A stretch of DNA of 64,000 nt from Prosthecodimorpha hirschii (GTDB lineage Bacteria > Pseudomonadota > Alphaproteobacteria > Rhizobiales > Ancalomicrobiaceae), in NCBI RefSeq assembly GCF_001305515.1, contig NZ_LJYW01000001.1, positions 4,607,642 through 4,671,641 on the forward strand. Direction: 5' to 3'. Position 1 is the stretch's first letter; the number at the start of each line of letters is the position of its first letter. Shown here one piece after another: positions 1 to 7,842 of this stretch. The position numbers and the translations under genes are program-made. Below the pieces are notes generated by a model. It did not search any database. It was not told the DNA's origin and saw nothing but the letters and a program-made list of their open reading frames with translations.

Positions 1-480
1 TGGGACGCGCTGCTGGCCGACCCTTCAGTCAAGCCGATCGGGCTCGGCGCGCGCGACAGCCTGCGGCTCGAAGGCGGCCTCTGCCTCTACGGCCACGAAC
101 TCGACGAGACGGTCAGCCCGGTCGAGGCCGGCCTCGTCTGGTCGATCCAGAAGCGCCGGCGCGAAGGCGGCGGCTTCCCCGGTTTCGCGCGCATCCGCGC
201 CGAGATCGCCGACGGCCCGAAGCGGGTCCGCGTCGGTCTCCTGCCCGAGGGCCGCGCCCCGGCCCGCGAGGGCACCGCCATCACGACCCCGGACGGCCGT
301 CCGGTCGGCATCGTCACCTCCGGCGGCTTCGGACCGAGCCTGAACGCCCCGGTCGCCATGGGCTTCGTCGAACCCGCCTTCGCCATGCCCGGCACGGAAC
401 TCGCCTTGATCGTGCGCGGCAAGCCGCTCGCCGCGCGCGTCGCCGCCCTGCCTTTCGTCCCCAACCGCTTCAAGCGCTGA
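1..480 (+). CDS. gcvT: Glycine cleavage T-protein (aminomethyltransferase), 3' part
   Basis: Open from the first base of the window to a TGA at 478-480, giving the last 159 residues of a T-protein; the 5' end lies outside. T-protein transfers the aminomethyl carbon from lipoyl-H-protein to tetrahydrofolate, forming methylene-THF and ammonia. Visible family features are the stretch GARDSLRLEGGLCLYGHEL followed by SPVEAGLVWSIQKRRR, and the C-terminal beta-barrel segment with VGIVTSGGFGPSLNAPVAMGFV, all typical of GcvT. It is the first visible gene of a four-gene operon: gcvH starts 12 bases after its stop. Any glycine riboswitch or promoter of this operon would lie upstream of the window. Confidence 0.95.
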   Translation, partial: WDALLADPSVKPIGLGARDSLRLEGGLCLYGHELDETVSPVEAGLVWSIQKRRREGGGFPGFARIRAEIADGPKRVRVGLLPEGRAPAREGTAITTPDGRPVGIVTSGGFGPSLNAPVAMGFVEPAFAMPGTELALIVRGKPLAARVAALPFVPNRFKR

Positions 481-492
481 CGGAGCCGTCCC

Positions 493-861
493 ATGACCCT
501 CTACACCAAAGACCATGAGTGGATTCGCATCGACGGCAACATGGCCACGATCGGCATCAGCCAGTATGCCCAGGCCCAGTTGGGCGATGTCGTCTATGTC
601 GAGCTGCCCGAGACCGGCAAGGCGATCGACAAGGGCAAGGAAGCGGCGGTGGTGGAGTCCGTCAAGGCGGCCTCCGAGGTCTATGCCCCGATCGCCGGCA
701 CCGTCTTCGAGGTCAATGCCGCGCTGACCGACAATCCGGCCCTCGTCAACGAGGATCCGGAAGGCGAGGGCTGGTTCGTCCGGCTGCACGTCCCGCAGGG
801 CACCGATACCGGCGACCTGATGGACGAGGCGACCTACAAGGCCTTCCTCGAGACGCTGTGA
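493..861 (+). CDS. gcvH: Glycine cleavage H-protein (lipoyl carrier)
   Basis: A 122-residue lipoyl carrier protein that shuttles the aminomethyl group of glycine between the P, T and L proteins. The lipoylation site is the lysine in ESVKAASE (Lys58), and the N-terminal start of the hammerhead fold, [11 protein letters not shown], is intact. Length is normal for bacterial H-proteins (about 120-130 residues). The ATG follows a short purine-rich CGGAG. It lies 12 bases after gcvT and 7 bases before gcvPA, so the genes are almost certainly cotranscribed. The lipoate-attaching enzymes and L-protein are not in the window. Confidence 0.97.
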   Translation: MTLYTKDHEWIRIDGNMATIGISQYAQAQLGDVVYVELPETGKAIDKGKEAAVVESVKAASEVYAPIAGTVFEVNAALTDNPALVNEDPEGEGWFVRLHVPQGTDTGDLMDEATYKAFLETL

Positions 862-868
862 GGCCGCG

Positions 869-2209
869 ATGCGCTATCATCCCCTGACCGCGACCGACCG
901 GGCCGAGATGCTCGCCCGCATCGGCGTCCCCGCCATCGACGCGCTGTTCGCCGACGTGCCGGCCGACAAGCTGCTGACCGACCTGATCGACCTGCCGCGG
1001 ATGCGCGGCGAACTGGAGGTCGAGCGGCTGATGGGCCGCATGGCCGCGAAGAATGTGCCGGCCTCGTCGGTGCCCTTTTTCGTCGGCGCCGGCGCCTACA
1101 AGCACCATGTCCCGGCGACGGTCGATCACCTCATCCAGCGCTCGGAATTCCTGACCAGCTACACGCCCTATCAGCCGGAAATCACGCAGGGCACGCTGCA
1201 ATATCTGTTCGAGTTCCAGACCCAGGTCGCGGAACTGACCGGCATGGAGGTCGCCAACGCCTCGATGTATGACGGCTCGACGGCGACCGGCGAGGCCGTG
1301 CTGATGGCTCACCGGCTGACCCGCCGCAACAAGGCGGTGGTGTCGGGCGGGCTGCATCCGCAATACCGGGCCGTGGTCGAGACGCTGTCCGATATGGCCG
1401 AGGATCGCGTCCAGGCCCTGCCGCCCGATCCGCTCGGCACCGAGGACATTCTGGCGGCGATCGACCGCGATACCTCCTGCGTCGTCGTGCAGTCGCCCTC
1501 CTTCTACGGGCACCTGATCGATCTCGCCCCGATCGCCGAGAAGGCGCATGCCTGCGGGGCGCTGCTGATCGCGGTCTTCACCGAGGTGGTCAGCCTCGGC
1601 CTGATCGAGCCGCCCGGCCGGCAGGGCGCCGACATCGTCGTCGGCGAGGGCCAGTCGATCGGCAACGCGCTCGGCTTCGGCGGCCCCTATGTCGGCCTGA
1701 TGGCGACGCGGCAGAAGTTCCTGCGCCAGATGCCCGGCCGGTTGTGCGGCGAGACGGTCGACGCGGAGAACCGGCGCGGCTTCGTGCTGACGCTGTCGAC
1801 CCGCGAGCAGCATATCCGCCGCGACAAGGCGACCTCGAACATCTGCACCAATTCGGGCCTGTGCTGCCTCGCCTTCACGATCCACATGACGCTCCTCGGC
1901 AGCGCCGGACTGGAGCGGCTGGCGCGGCTCAACCACGAGGCCGCGATCAAGCTTGCCGACGCGCTCGGTCGCGTGCCGGGCGTCCAGGTGCTGAACGACG
2001 GCTTCTTCAACGAATTCACCCTGCGCGTACCGGGCGATGCGGCCGCCGTGATCGAGCGGCTGGCCGAACGCGGCATCCTCGGCGGGCTCGCGGTCTCGCG
2101 CCTGGAGCCGGGCCGCGGTCTCGACGACCTGATCGTGGTCGCCGCGACGGAAGTGAACACCGACGAGGACCGTGCGGCCTATGCCGAGGCCCTGGCGGCC
2201 GTGATCTGA
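869..2209 (+). CDS. gcvPA: Glycine dehydrogenase (decarboxylating) subunit 1
   Basis: A 446-residue protein matching the N-terminal half of P-protein, which decarboxylates glycine and passes the aminomethyl group to lipoyl-H-protein. Recognisable family blocks are the N-terminal MRYHPLT, the [21 protein letters not shown] segment (shortened here in meaning, residues about 68-88), [21 protein letters not shown] around residues 107-125, and [14 protein letters not shown] near residue 315. This subunit lacks the PLP-binding lysine, which is on the PB subunit, as expected. The start is the only ATG close to gcvH (7-base gap) with a weak GAGG. Split gcvPA/gcvPB is less usual for Hyphomicrobiales, most of which carry one long gcvP. 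Confidence 0.96.
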   Translation: MRYHPLTATDRAEMLARIGVPAIDALFADVPADKLLTDLIDLPRMRGELEVERLMGRMAAKNVPASSVPFFVGAGAYKHHVPATVDHLIQRSEFLTSYTPYQPEITQGTLQYLFEFQTQVAELTGMEVANASMYDGSTATGEAVLMAHRLTRRNKAVVSGGLHPQYRAVVETLSDMAEDRVQALPPDPLGTEDILAAIDRDTSCVVVQSPSFYGHLIDLAPIAEKAHACGALLIAVFTEVVSLGLIEPPGRQGADIVVGEGQSIGNALGFGGPYVGLMATRQKFLRQMPGRLCGETVDAENRRGFVLTLSTREQHIRRDKATSNICTNSGLCCLAFTIHMTLLGSAGLERLARLNHEAAIKLADALGRVPGVQVLNDGFFNEFTLRVPGDAAAVIERLAERGILGGLAVSRLEPGRGLDDLIVVAATEVNTDEDRAAYAEALAAVI

Positions 2210-2229
2210 GCCGGGAGAGGACGAACACC

Positions 2230-3822
2230 ATGCTGAACGACCAGGGTCGCCCCACCCGTCCCGAGGGCGCCGCTCCTGCCGAAGGCACCCCGGCGGCCAC
2301 GCCGTGGACCTTCACCGGCAACCGCGCGCTGCGCGTCGAGGAGCCGCTGATCTTCGAGATCGGCCGCGCCGAGACGACCGGCGTCGACCTGCCCGCGCCC
2401 GACGGCCTTGCGCCGCGGCTCGGCCGGCTCGCCCGCAAGGCCGCGCCCGACCTGCCCGGCCTGACCGAGCCGGAGGCGATGCGCCACTATGTGCGCCTGT
2501 CGCGCTCCAACTATTCGATCGATACCGGGCTCTATCCGCTCGGCTCCTGCACGATGAAGCACAATCCGCGCCTCAACGAGAAGATGGCGCGGCTGCCGGG
2601 CTTTTCCGACGTGCATCCGCTGCAGCCGGTCTCGACCGTGCCGGGTGCGCTCGACGTGATCGCCGATCTGGGCGGCTGGCTGTGTCGGCTGACCGGCATG
2701 GACGCGGTCGCGATGAGCCCGAAGGCCGGCGCCCATGGCGAACTCTGCGGCATGATGGCCATCAAGGCCGCCATCCGCGCCCGCGGCGAGACCCGCAACG
2801 TGGTGCTGGTGCCGGAATCGGCCCACGGCACCAACCCGGCCACGGCCGCGCTGATCGGCATGACGGTGCGCGACGTGCCGGCGCGCGCCGACGGCACGGT
2901 CGATGTCGAGGCCGTCAAGGCCCTGCTCGGGCCGGACGTGGCGGCGATCATGCTGACCAACCCGAACACCTGCGGCATCTTCGAGCCGGAGGTGGCGGCG
3001 ATCGCCGAGGCCGTGCATGCGGCCGGGGCCTATTTCTATGCCGACGGCGCGAATTTCAACGCCATCGTCGGCAAGGTCCGGCCGGGCGATCTCGGCGTCG
3101 ACGCCATGCACATCAACCTGCACAAGACCTTCTCGACGCCGCATGGCGGCGGCGGGCCGGGCGCCGGGCCGGTGGTGCTGTCGTCGCGCCTCGCCCCCTT
3201 CGCGCCGCTGCCCTTCATCCGCCTGGACGCCGGCCGGCCGGTGCTGGTCGAGACCGAAGCCGGGACCGCGCCGGGCGAGACCCCGTTCGGTCGCATGACC
3301 GCGTTCCACGGCCAGATGGGCATGTTCACCCGGGCGCTCGCCTACATGCTCAGCCACGGCACGGACGGCCTGCGGCAGGCCTCGGAGGATGCGGTGCTGG
3401 CCGCCAACTACGTGCGCGCCGGCCTCGCCGACCTGATGACGCTGCCCTTCCCGGACCATCCGTCGATGCACGAGGTGCTGTTCGACGACGGCTTCCTCAA
3501 GGAGACCGGGATCACCACGCTCGATTTCGCCAAGGCGATGATCGACGAGGGCTACCATCCGATGACCATGTATTTCCCGCTGGTCGTCCATGGCGCCATG
3601 CTGATCGAGCCGACCGAGAGCGAGTCCAAGGCGAGCCTCGATCTGTTCGTGGCCACGCTGCGCGACCTCGTCCTGTCCGCCAAGCGCGGCGAAACCGAGC
3701 GCTTCACCCAGGCGCCGCGCTTCGCCCCGCGCCGCCGCCTCGACGAGACCCGCGCGGCCCGCTCGCCGAAGCTCCGCTGGGAGAAGCCGAAGCCGTGGAC
3801 GGCGGCGGAGGCGGCCGAATAG
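2230..3822 (+). CDS. gcvPB: Glycine dehydrogenase (decarboxylating) subunit 2
   Basis: A 530-residue PLP-binding subunit of the split P-protein. The Schiff-base lysine lies in NLHKTFSTPHGGGGPGAGP at about Lys299; the upstream YADGANFNAI block and downstream GRMTAFHGQMGMFTRA also fit the family. The ATG at 2230 is preceded by GGGAGAGG at a good distance, so I prefer it to the much longer in-frame extension that would overlap gcvPA. It lies 20 bases after gcvPA and is the last gene of the operon; a perfect 18-bp hairpin follows about 80 bases downstream. An N-terminal 30-residue Pro/Ala-rich stretch (PTRPEGAAPAEGTPAATP) is an addition to the usual start of GcvPB and is probably a disordered leader. 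Confidence 0.96.
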   Translation: MLNDQGRPTRPEGAAPAEGTPAATPWTFTGNRALRVEEPLIFEIGRAETTGVDLPAPDGLAPRLGRLARKAAPDLPGLTEPEAMRHYVRLSRSNYSIDTGLYPLGSCTMKHNPRLNEKMARLPGFSDVHPLQPVSTVPGALDVIADLGGWLCRLTGMDAVAMSPKAGAHGELCGMMAIKAAIRARGETRNVVLVPESAHGTNPATAALIGMTVRDVPARADGTVDVEAVKALLGPDVAAIMLTNPNTCGIFEPEVAAIAEAVHAAGAYFYADGANFNAIVGKVRPGDLGVDAMHINLHKTFSTPHGGGGPGAGPVVLSSRLAPFAPLPFIRLDAGRPVLVETEAGTAPGETPFGRMTAFHGQMGMFTRALAYMLSHGTDGLRQASEDAVLAANYVRAGLADLMTLPFPDHPSMHEVLFDDGFLKETGITTLDFAKAMIDEGYHPMTMYFPLVVHGAMLIEPTESESKASLDLFVATLRDLVLSAKRGETERFTQAPRFAPRRRLDETRAARSPKLRWEKPKPWTAAEAAE

Positions 3823-3903
3823 GCCGCCCGTCCGACAAGTCCCCGCAGGGTGCGAAAGTGAACGGCGCGCAAACGACCGGGTCTGCGCGCCGGCGCTCGC
3901 GCC

Positions 3904-3945
3904 GCTAAGCATCATCCGATCTGTAGGGATCGGATGATGCTTAGC
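3904..3945. terminator. Perfect 18-bp inverted repeat after the gcv operon
   Basis: GCTAAGCATCATCCGATC at 3904-3921 and its exact reverse complement at 3928-3945 enclose a 6-base loop (TGTAGG). On the + strand the right arm is followed by ATGTTTTTGTTTG, a T-rich run, so it can act as an intrinsic terminator for gcvPB. It is much longer than a typical terminator stem and unusually AT-rich for this DNA, so it may be a dispersed repeat element reused as a terminator. Confidence 0.75.
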
Positions 3946-3969
3946 ATGTTTTTGTTTGCGCAAGCTTTC

Positions 3970-3998
3970 TCCGATCAGAGCGGGTCGCTCTAATCGGA
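3970..3998. terminator. Second hairpin in the convergent gap
   Basis: TCCGAT-C-AGAGCG (3970-3982) pairs with CGCTCT-A-ATCGGA (3986-3998) around a 3-base loop GGT, with one internal mismatch. It ends 8 bases from the stop of the minus-strand membrane protein gene and could end that transcript, although no T-run follows on the minus strand. It shares the ATCCGATC/GATCGGAT vocabulary with the neighbouring 18-bp hairpin, hinting at a common repeat family. Confidence 0.5.
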
Positions 3999-4005
3999 CC
4001 TTGCT

Positions 4006-5580
4006 CTATGGGATGCGCTTGTGCACCACGGCGACCTCGTCGGCAAAGATGCGCTGCCAGCCGGGCAGGTGGTCGAGCAGCGCCGCCGCCGGCTGGTCCG
4101 GGCGCAGCAGGGTCCAGCCGATCCGGCTGTCGGAGAGCACCTTTTCGAGCGTGCCCGGCGTTGAGACGCCGGTCGCCGCGACATAGGTGGTCAGCCGGTC
4201 CGGGCCGTAGAGCTCGGTGCGGCCGTCGATATAGGTCGGGATGCCGCGCGTGATCAGCGTCCCACCGAACTCGTATTCGTTGAAGACCTGGCCGGTGACG
4301 CCGGCCGCCTTGGCGGCGTCGAGGGCGGCGATCGGCAGGAGATCCGGCCGCGTCGTCAGGGCGCCGAGCGCGGCCATGCCGGCGAAGGCGAGCGCGGCGA
4401 GCGCGGCCGCGCCGGTCGCCAACAGGCCGAAGCCGGAAGCCCGCCCGCCGGTCTCGGCGCCATCCATCCGATCCCCGCCCATCCGATCCCCGCCCATCCG
4501 ATCCCCGTCCATGCGTCCCGCGCCGGCGCGCTCCGCGATCGGCTCGATCAGGATCAGCGGGGCGATCAGGCCGAGCATGGCGAGATGGCGCTCGTGCGAA
4601 ACCGCCATATCGAGGAGGCCGATCAGCAGCGCGACGCGGATCGGCGGCAGCCGGCCGGGCGACAGCACCAGGGCGGCGATGCCGGCCAGGATGGCGATCT
4701 TGCCGCCGCTAAGCTTGCCGAGGTCGGTCGGTGCCCATTCGGCCACGAAGGCGGCGGCACTGCCGAGCCCGAGCACCTTGCCGGCGGCGAACAGCGCGCC
4801 CGGTCCGTAGGCATGCACCATGGTGGCGGCCGGGGCGAGCACCAGGATCAAGACCCAGCCGAGCGCCGTCTCGGTGCGCCGGCTGGCGGGCGCGCGCAAC
4901 AGCGCCTCCAGGCCGAAGGCCGGGATGAGGGCGAGGCCGAGCAGGTAGGAGCCGTGCAGGTTGGCCCACAGCGCCATCAGGATGGCGGCGAAGGGGCTCG
5001 GCGCGCGGCCGTCCTCGGCGGCGCGCATCAACAGGATGGTCCAGCCGATCATCACCGGCCAGGCCAGCACATGCGGCCGGGCGAGCGTGTGGCCGGCGAC
5101 CAGCGTGAAGGCGGCGGCGGCGATCAGCGCGGCGATCGCCGGCGAAAGGCGCGTCGCCGCCTCGCGCGCGATCAGCGCCAGCGCGAGGGCGGCGGCTGCG
5201 GCGGCGGTCAGCGCGACCAGTGGCCAGCCGCCGGCGCGGTGGGCGGCCGCCAGGATCACCTGCGACAGCCACTCCTTGGCGATCCAGGGCGATCCGGCCA
5301 GCGTCCAGGATGCGGTGTCGACGGTCGGGAAGCGGCCGGTCTCCAGGATGCCGGTGCCGACGAAGACGTGCCAGAGCGTGTCGGCATCCTTCAGGAGCGC
5401 CGCGCCGCGCACGGTCAGCACGATCAGGGCGACGAAGAAGACCAGCGTGCCGAAGAAGCGCGGCGGTACCCGGCGGGCCGAAGCGGGCGCCATGGTGAGG
5501 GCGCGCTTCGCCCAGGCCAGCACCGGCGAGCGCTCGACGAGCCCGCCGCCGTTGCCGAGATGAAGGGAACTGTCGGTCAT
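4006..5580 (-). CDS. Polytopic inner-membrane protein of unknown function
   Basis: A 524-residue protein with about ten or more hydrophobic segments (first near residues 43-62). After the first segment comes DADTLWHVFVGTGILETGRFPTVD then SWTLAGSPWIAKEWLSQ, a layout seen in a family of bacterial membrane proteins resembling GT-C glycosyltransferases or polysaccharide ligases, with an acidic loop between the first two helices. The C-terminal roughly 110 residues are soluble and contain FNEYEFGGTLITRGIPTYIDGR. I infer a role in lipid-linked sugar transfer but cannot name a substrate. A 15-bp tandem repeat encodes a short (DRMGG) linker between helices. The ATG has CAGGG upstream. It is transcribed divergently from the NdvA-like exporter 170 bases away. 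Confidence 0.7.
   Translation of the reverse strand: MTDSSLHLGNGGGLVERSPVLAWAKRALTMAPASARRVPPRFFGTLVFFVALIVLTVRGAALLKDADTLWHVFVGTGILETGRFPTVDTASWTLAGSPWIAKEWLSQVILAAAHRAGGWPLVALTAAAAAALALALIAREAATRLSPAIAALIAAAAFTLVAGHTLARPHVLAWPVMIGWTILLMRAAEDGRAPSPFAAILMALWANLHGSYLLGLALIPAFGLEALLRAPASRRTETALGWVLILVLAPAATMVHAYGPGALFAAGKVLGLGSAAAFVAEWAPTDLGKLSGGKIAILAGIAALVLSPGRLPPIRVALLIGLLDMAVSHERHLAMLGLIAPLILIEPIAERAGAGRMDGDRMGGDRMGGDRMDGAETGGRASGFGLLATGAAALAALAFAGMAALGALTTRPDLLPIAALDAAKAAGVTGQVFNEYEFGGTLITRGIPTYIDGRTELYGPDRLTTYVAATGVSTPGTLEKVLSDSRIGWTLLRPDQPAAALLDHLPGWQRIFADEVAVVHKRIP
4465..4509. repeat. 15-bp tandem repeat, three copies, inside the membrane protein gene
   Basis: The unit CATCCGATCCCCGCC occurs at 4465, 4480 and 4495 (third copy with one change). 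It is in frame and encodes a repeated five-residue DRMGG/DRMDG linker, so copy-number change would lengthen a loop without breaking the frame. Confidence 0.9.
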
Positions 5581-5750
5581 GGAACCCTGCCGCTCGCCGT
5601 GGATCGTGGCGATCCTGGCATGGCGGCCTTCACATCCCGTGAACGCCGGCGGCCGGCCGGTGCCGTCGACCGGTGCCGGCGCGCTGCGAATTGCGTATAG
5701 GAACGGAAGGGCCGGCCGGATCGCCGCGCCCCCGAGAGACGGCGGTCGAA

Positions 5751-7550
5751 ATGCCCTTCCTGAAGATCTATGCCCGTGCCATCCAGCTGCTCGGCCCGGA
5801 GCGCGGCTTCGCCTTCGCGCTGACGGCGACCGGCATCGCGCTCGCCTTCCTGCAACTGGCCGAGCCGCTGCTGTTCGGCCGCGTCATCGACGCGCTGTCG
5901 ACCGGCAAGCCGGCCATGGAATTGGTCGGCCTGTGGGCCGGCTTCGGCTTCGCGGGCGTGGCCGCCAACATCTTCGTCGCGCTGCATGCCGACCGCATCG
6001 CCCATACCCGCCGGGTCGGCGTCATGAAGCAGTTCTTCGAGCATGTCGTCGCGCTGCCGGCCGCGTTCCATTCGCAGGCCCAGTCCGGCCGCCTGATCTC
6101 GATCATGCTGTCGGGCGCCGACAACCTGTTCGCCTTCTGGCTCGCCATGTTCCGCGAGCACCTGACCTCGATCGTGATGCTGATCGTGCTGCTGCCGACC
6201 GCGCTGTGGATCAACCTCCACATGGGCCTGCTGCTCGCCGCCCTGATGGTGATCTATGTCGGGCTGAGCGCGCTCGTGGTCACCAAGACCCACTACGGCC
6301 AGGCCGAAGCCTCGCGCCACCATGCCGAATTCTCCGGCCGGGTCGGCGACGTGATCGGCAACGTCACGGTGGTGCAGAGCTTCGTCCGCCTGGCCGAGGA
6401 GACGCGCGCGCTGCAGGGCGTGATGAACAACCTCCTCCGGGCGCAATTGCCGGTGCTGACCTGGTGGGCCCTGACCACCGTGATGACGCGCGGCGCGGCG
6501 ACCATCACGATCGTGTCGCTGTTCGCGCTCGGCACCTCGCTGCACCAGCAGGGCGCGATCACCGTCGGCGAGATCGTCAGCTTCATCGGCTTCGCCACCG
6601 CGCTGATCGGCCGCCTCGACCAGCTGACCTTCTTCCTGTCCCGCCTGGTCTTCGAGGCGGCGGCGATGCGCCAGTTCTTCGACGTGCTCGACCAGAGCTC
6701 GACCATCGTCGAGAAGCCGGGCGCGACCGATCTCGCGGTCACCGCCGGCCATGTCGTCTTCGACCAGGTCAGCTTCCGCTACCCGGGCTCCGACACCGGC
6801 ATCACCGACATCTCTTTCGAGGCCAGGCCCGGCGAGACCGTCGCCATCGTCGGGCCGACCGGCTCGGGCAAGTCGACCACCGTCGCGCTGCTGCAGCGGG
6901 TGCGCGATCCCGATCGCGGCCGCATCCTGATCGACGGCCAGGACATCGCGGACGTGAAGGTCGATTCGGTGCGCCGCGCGATCGGCGTGGTGTTCCAGGA
7001 TCCGGGCCTGTTCGACCGCTCGATCGCGGAGAACCTGCGCATCGGCAAGCCGGATGCGACCGAAGCGGAGATCCGCGAGGCGGCCCGGCTGGCCGAATGC
7101 GACCACTTCGTCACCGGCAAGCCCGGCAGCTACGACTTCCGTGCCGGCGAGCGCGGCCGGTCGCTGTCCGGCGGCGAGCGCCAGCGCCTCGCCATCGCGC
7201 GCGCCATCCTGAAGAACGCACCGATCCTGATCCTCGACGAGGCGACCAGCGCGCTCGACACCGAGACCGAGGCCCGCATCAAGCGCGCCCTGGAGCGCCT
7301 GTCCGAGGGCCGCACCTCCTTCGTCATCGCCCATCGCCTGTCGACCATCCGCTCCGCCGACCAGATCCTGTTCATGGAGGCCGGCCGGATCGCCGAGCGC
7401 GGCACCTTCGACGAGTTGGTCGCCCGCGGCGGCCGCTTCGCCGACCTGGTCGCCGCCGGCAGCCTGGACGGCGACCCGCAGGCCCAATCCCTCGAAAGCC
7501 AGTACCGCGACGGCCTCCTGACCCACGCATCCGGCGAGTCCGAGCGATAA
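5751..7550 (+). CDS. ndvA: NdvA/ChvA-like cyclic beta-1,2-glucan exporter (ABC transmembrane plus ATPase)
   Basis: A 599-residue half-transporter: an ABC exporter membrane domain (about residues 1-310, six hydrophobic segments) followed by a nucleotide-binding domain. Walker A is GPTGSGKST (near residue 370), the signature is LSGGERQR, Walker B is ILILDEATS, and the H-loop is VIAHRLST. The order and wording of the membrane domain (FLKIYARAIQLL, AEPLLFGRVIDALSTGK, ATALIGRLDQL) closely follow NdvA/ChvA, which export cyclic beta-1,2-glucan to the periplasm for osmotic adaptation and plant interaction; those proteins are about 588 residues. The glucan synthase NdvB/ChvB is not in the window, so the substrate is inferred. 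The ATG at 5751 follows GGCGGTCGAA; longer in-frame starts lack a better site. Confidence 0.85.
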   Translation: MPFLKIYARAIQLLGPERGFAFALTATGIALAFLQLAEPLLFGRVIDALSTGKPAMELVGLWAGFGFAGVAANIFVALHADRIAHTRRVGVMKQFFEHVVALPAAFHSQAQSGRLISIMLSGADNLFAFWLAMFREHLTSIVMLIVLLPTALWINLHMGLLLAALMVIYVGLSALVVTKTHYGQAEASRHHAEFSGRVGDVIGNVTVVQSFVRLAEETRALQGVMNNLLRAQLPVLTWWALTTVMTRGAATITIVSLFALGTSLHQQGAITVGEIVSFIGFATALIGRLDQLTFFLSRLVFEAAAMRQFFDVLDQSSTIVEKPGATDLAVTAGHVVFDQVSFRYPGSDTGITDISFEARPGETVAIVGPTGSGKSTTVALLQRVRDPDRGRILIDGQDIADVKVDSVRRAIGVVFQDPGLFDRSIAENLRIGKPDATEAEIREAARLAECDHFVTGKPGSYDFRAGERGRSLSGGERQRLAIARAILKNAPILILDEATSALDTETEARIKRALERLSEGRTSFVIAHRLSTIRSADQILFMEAGRIAERGTFDELVARGGRFADLVAAGSLDGDPQAQSLESQYRDGLLTHASGESER

Positions 7551-7556
7551 GGAGAT

Positions 7557-7620
7557 CCCGAGCGGGAACATGGATTGGCATGCCGGCATCGTCTGGAGAA
7601 AATGTTCCCGCTCGGGAACA
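7557..7620. promoter_or_regulatory. Paired inverted repeats ahead of glycerate kinase
   Basis: CCCGAGCGGGAACAT (7557-7571) is repeated as its exact reverse complement at 7602-7616, 30 bases apart. The right copy is itself part of a clean dyad, TGTTCCCG-CT-CGGGAACA (7603-7620); the left contains the half CGGGAACA. Two dimer-type operator half-site clusters about 45 bp apart fit a looping or cooperative repressor controlling the downstream gene, whose start is at 7843. As RNA it could also form a large hairpin after ndvA, but no T-run follows. Confidence 0.55.
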
Positions 7621-7842
7621 AGGCTCCTGGCGACAAGCACCATGGCGCCTGCAGGCCGTCCCGTCGCGGGCGCCGACCATGTCGCATCGCGTGCGGGGCG
7701 GGGGCGCACTATCGTCCGGCGGCTTGACCGGGGGCGGCGTTCGGGTGACACGCTTCGGGTGACGCATGTTCAATACGATGCGCTGCAGGACCGGGTGCCG
7801 TGCCATTTCCGGACGCCCCTGCGCCAGGGAGGAAGCCCGCTC

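Noticed and set aside
1-492. Glycine riboswitch for the gcv operon
   Set aside because: It would lie upstream of gcvT, outside the window; nothing like it is seen between the operon genes.
2179-3963. Long open frame antisense to gcvPB
   Set aside because: A product of GC-rich third positions; composition is Arg/Gly/His-rich with no family pattern, while the plus strand encodes a complete GcvPB.
5577-7751. Antisense open frame of over 700 codons across the NdvA-like exporter
   Set aside because: Codon-bias artefact; the exporter frame holds all ABC motifs.
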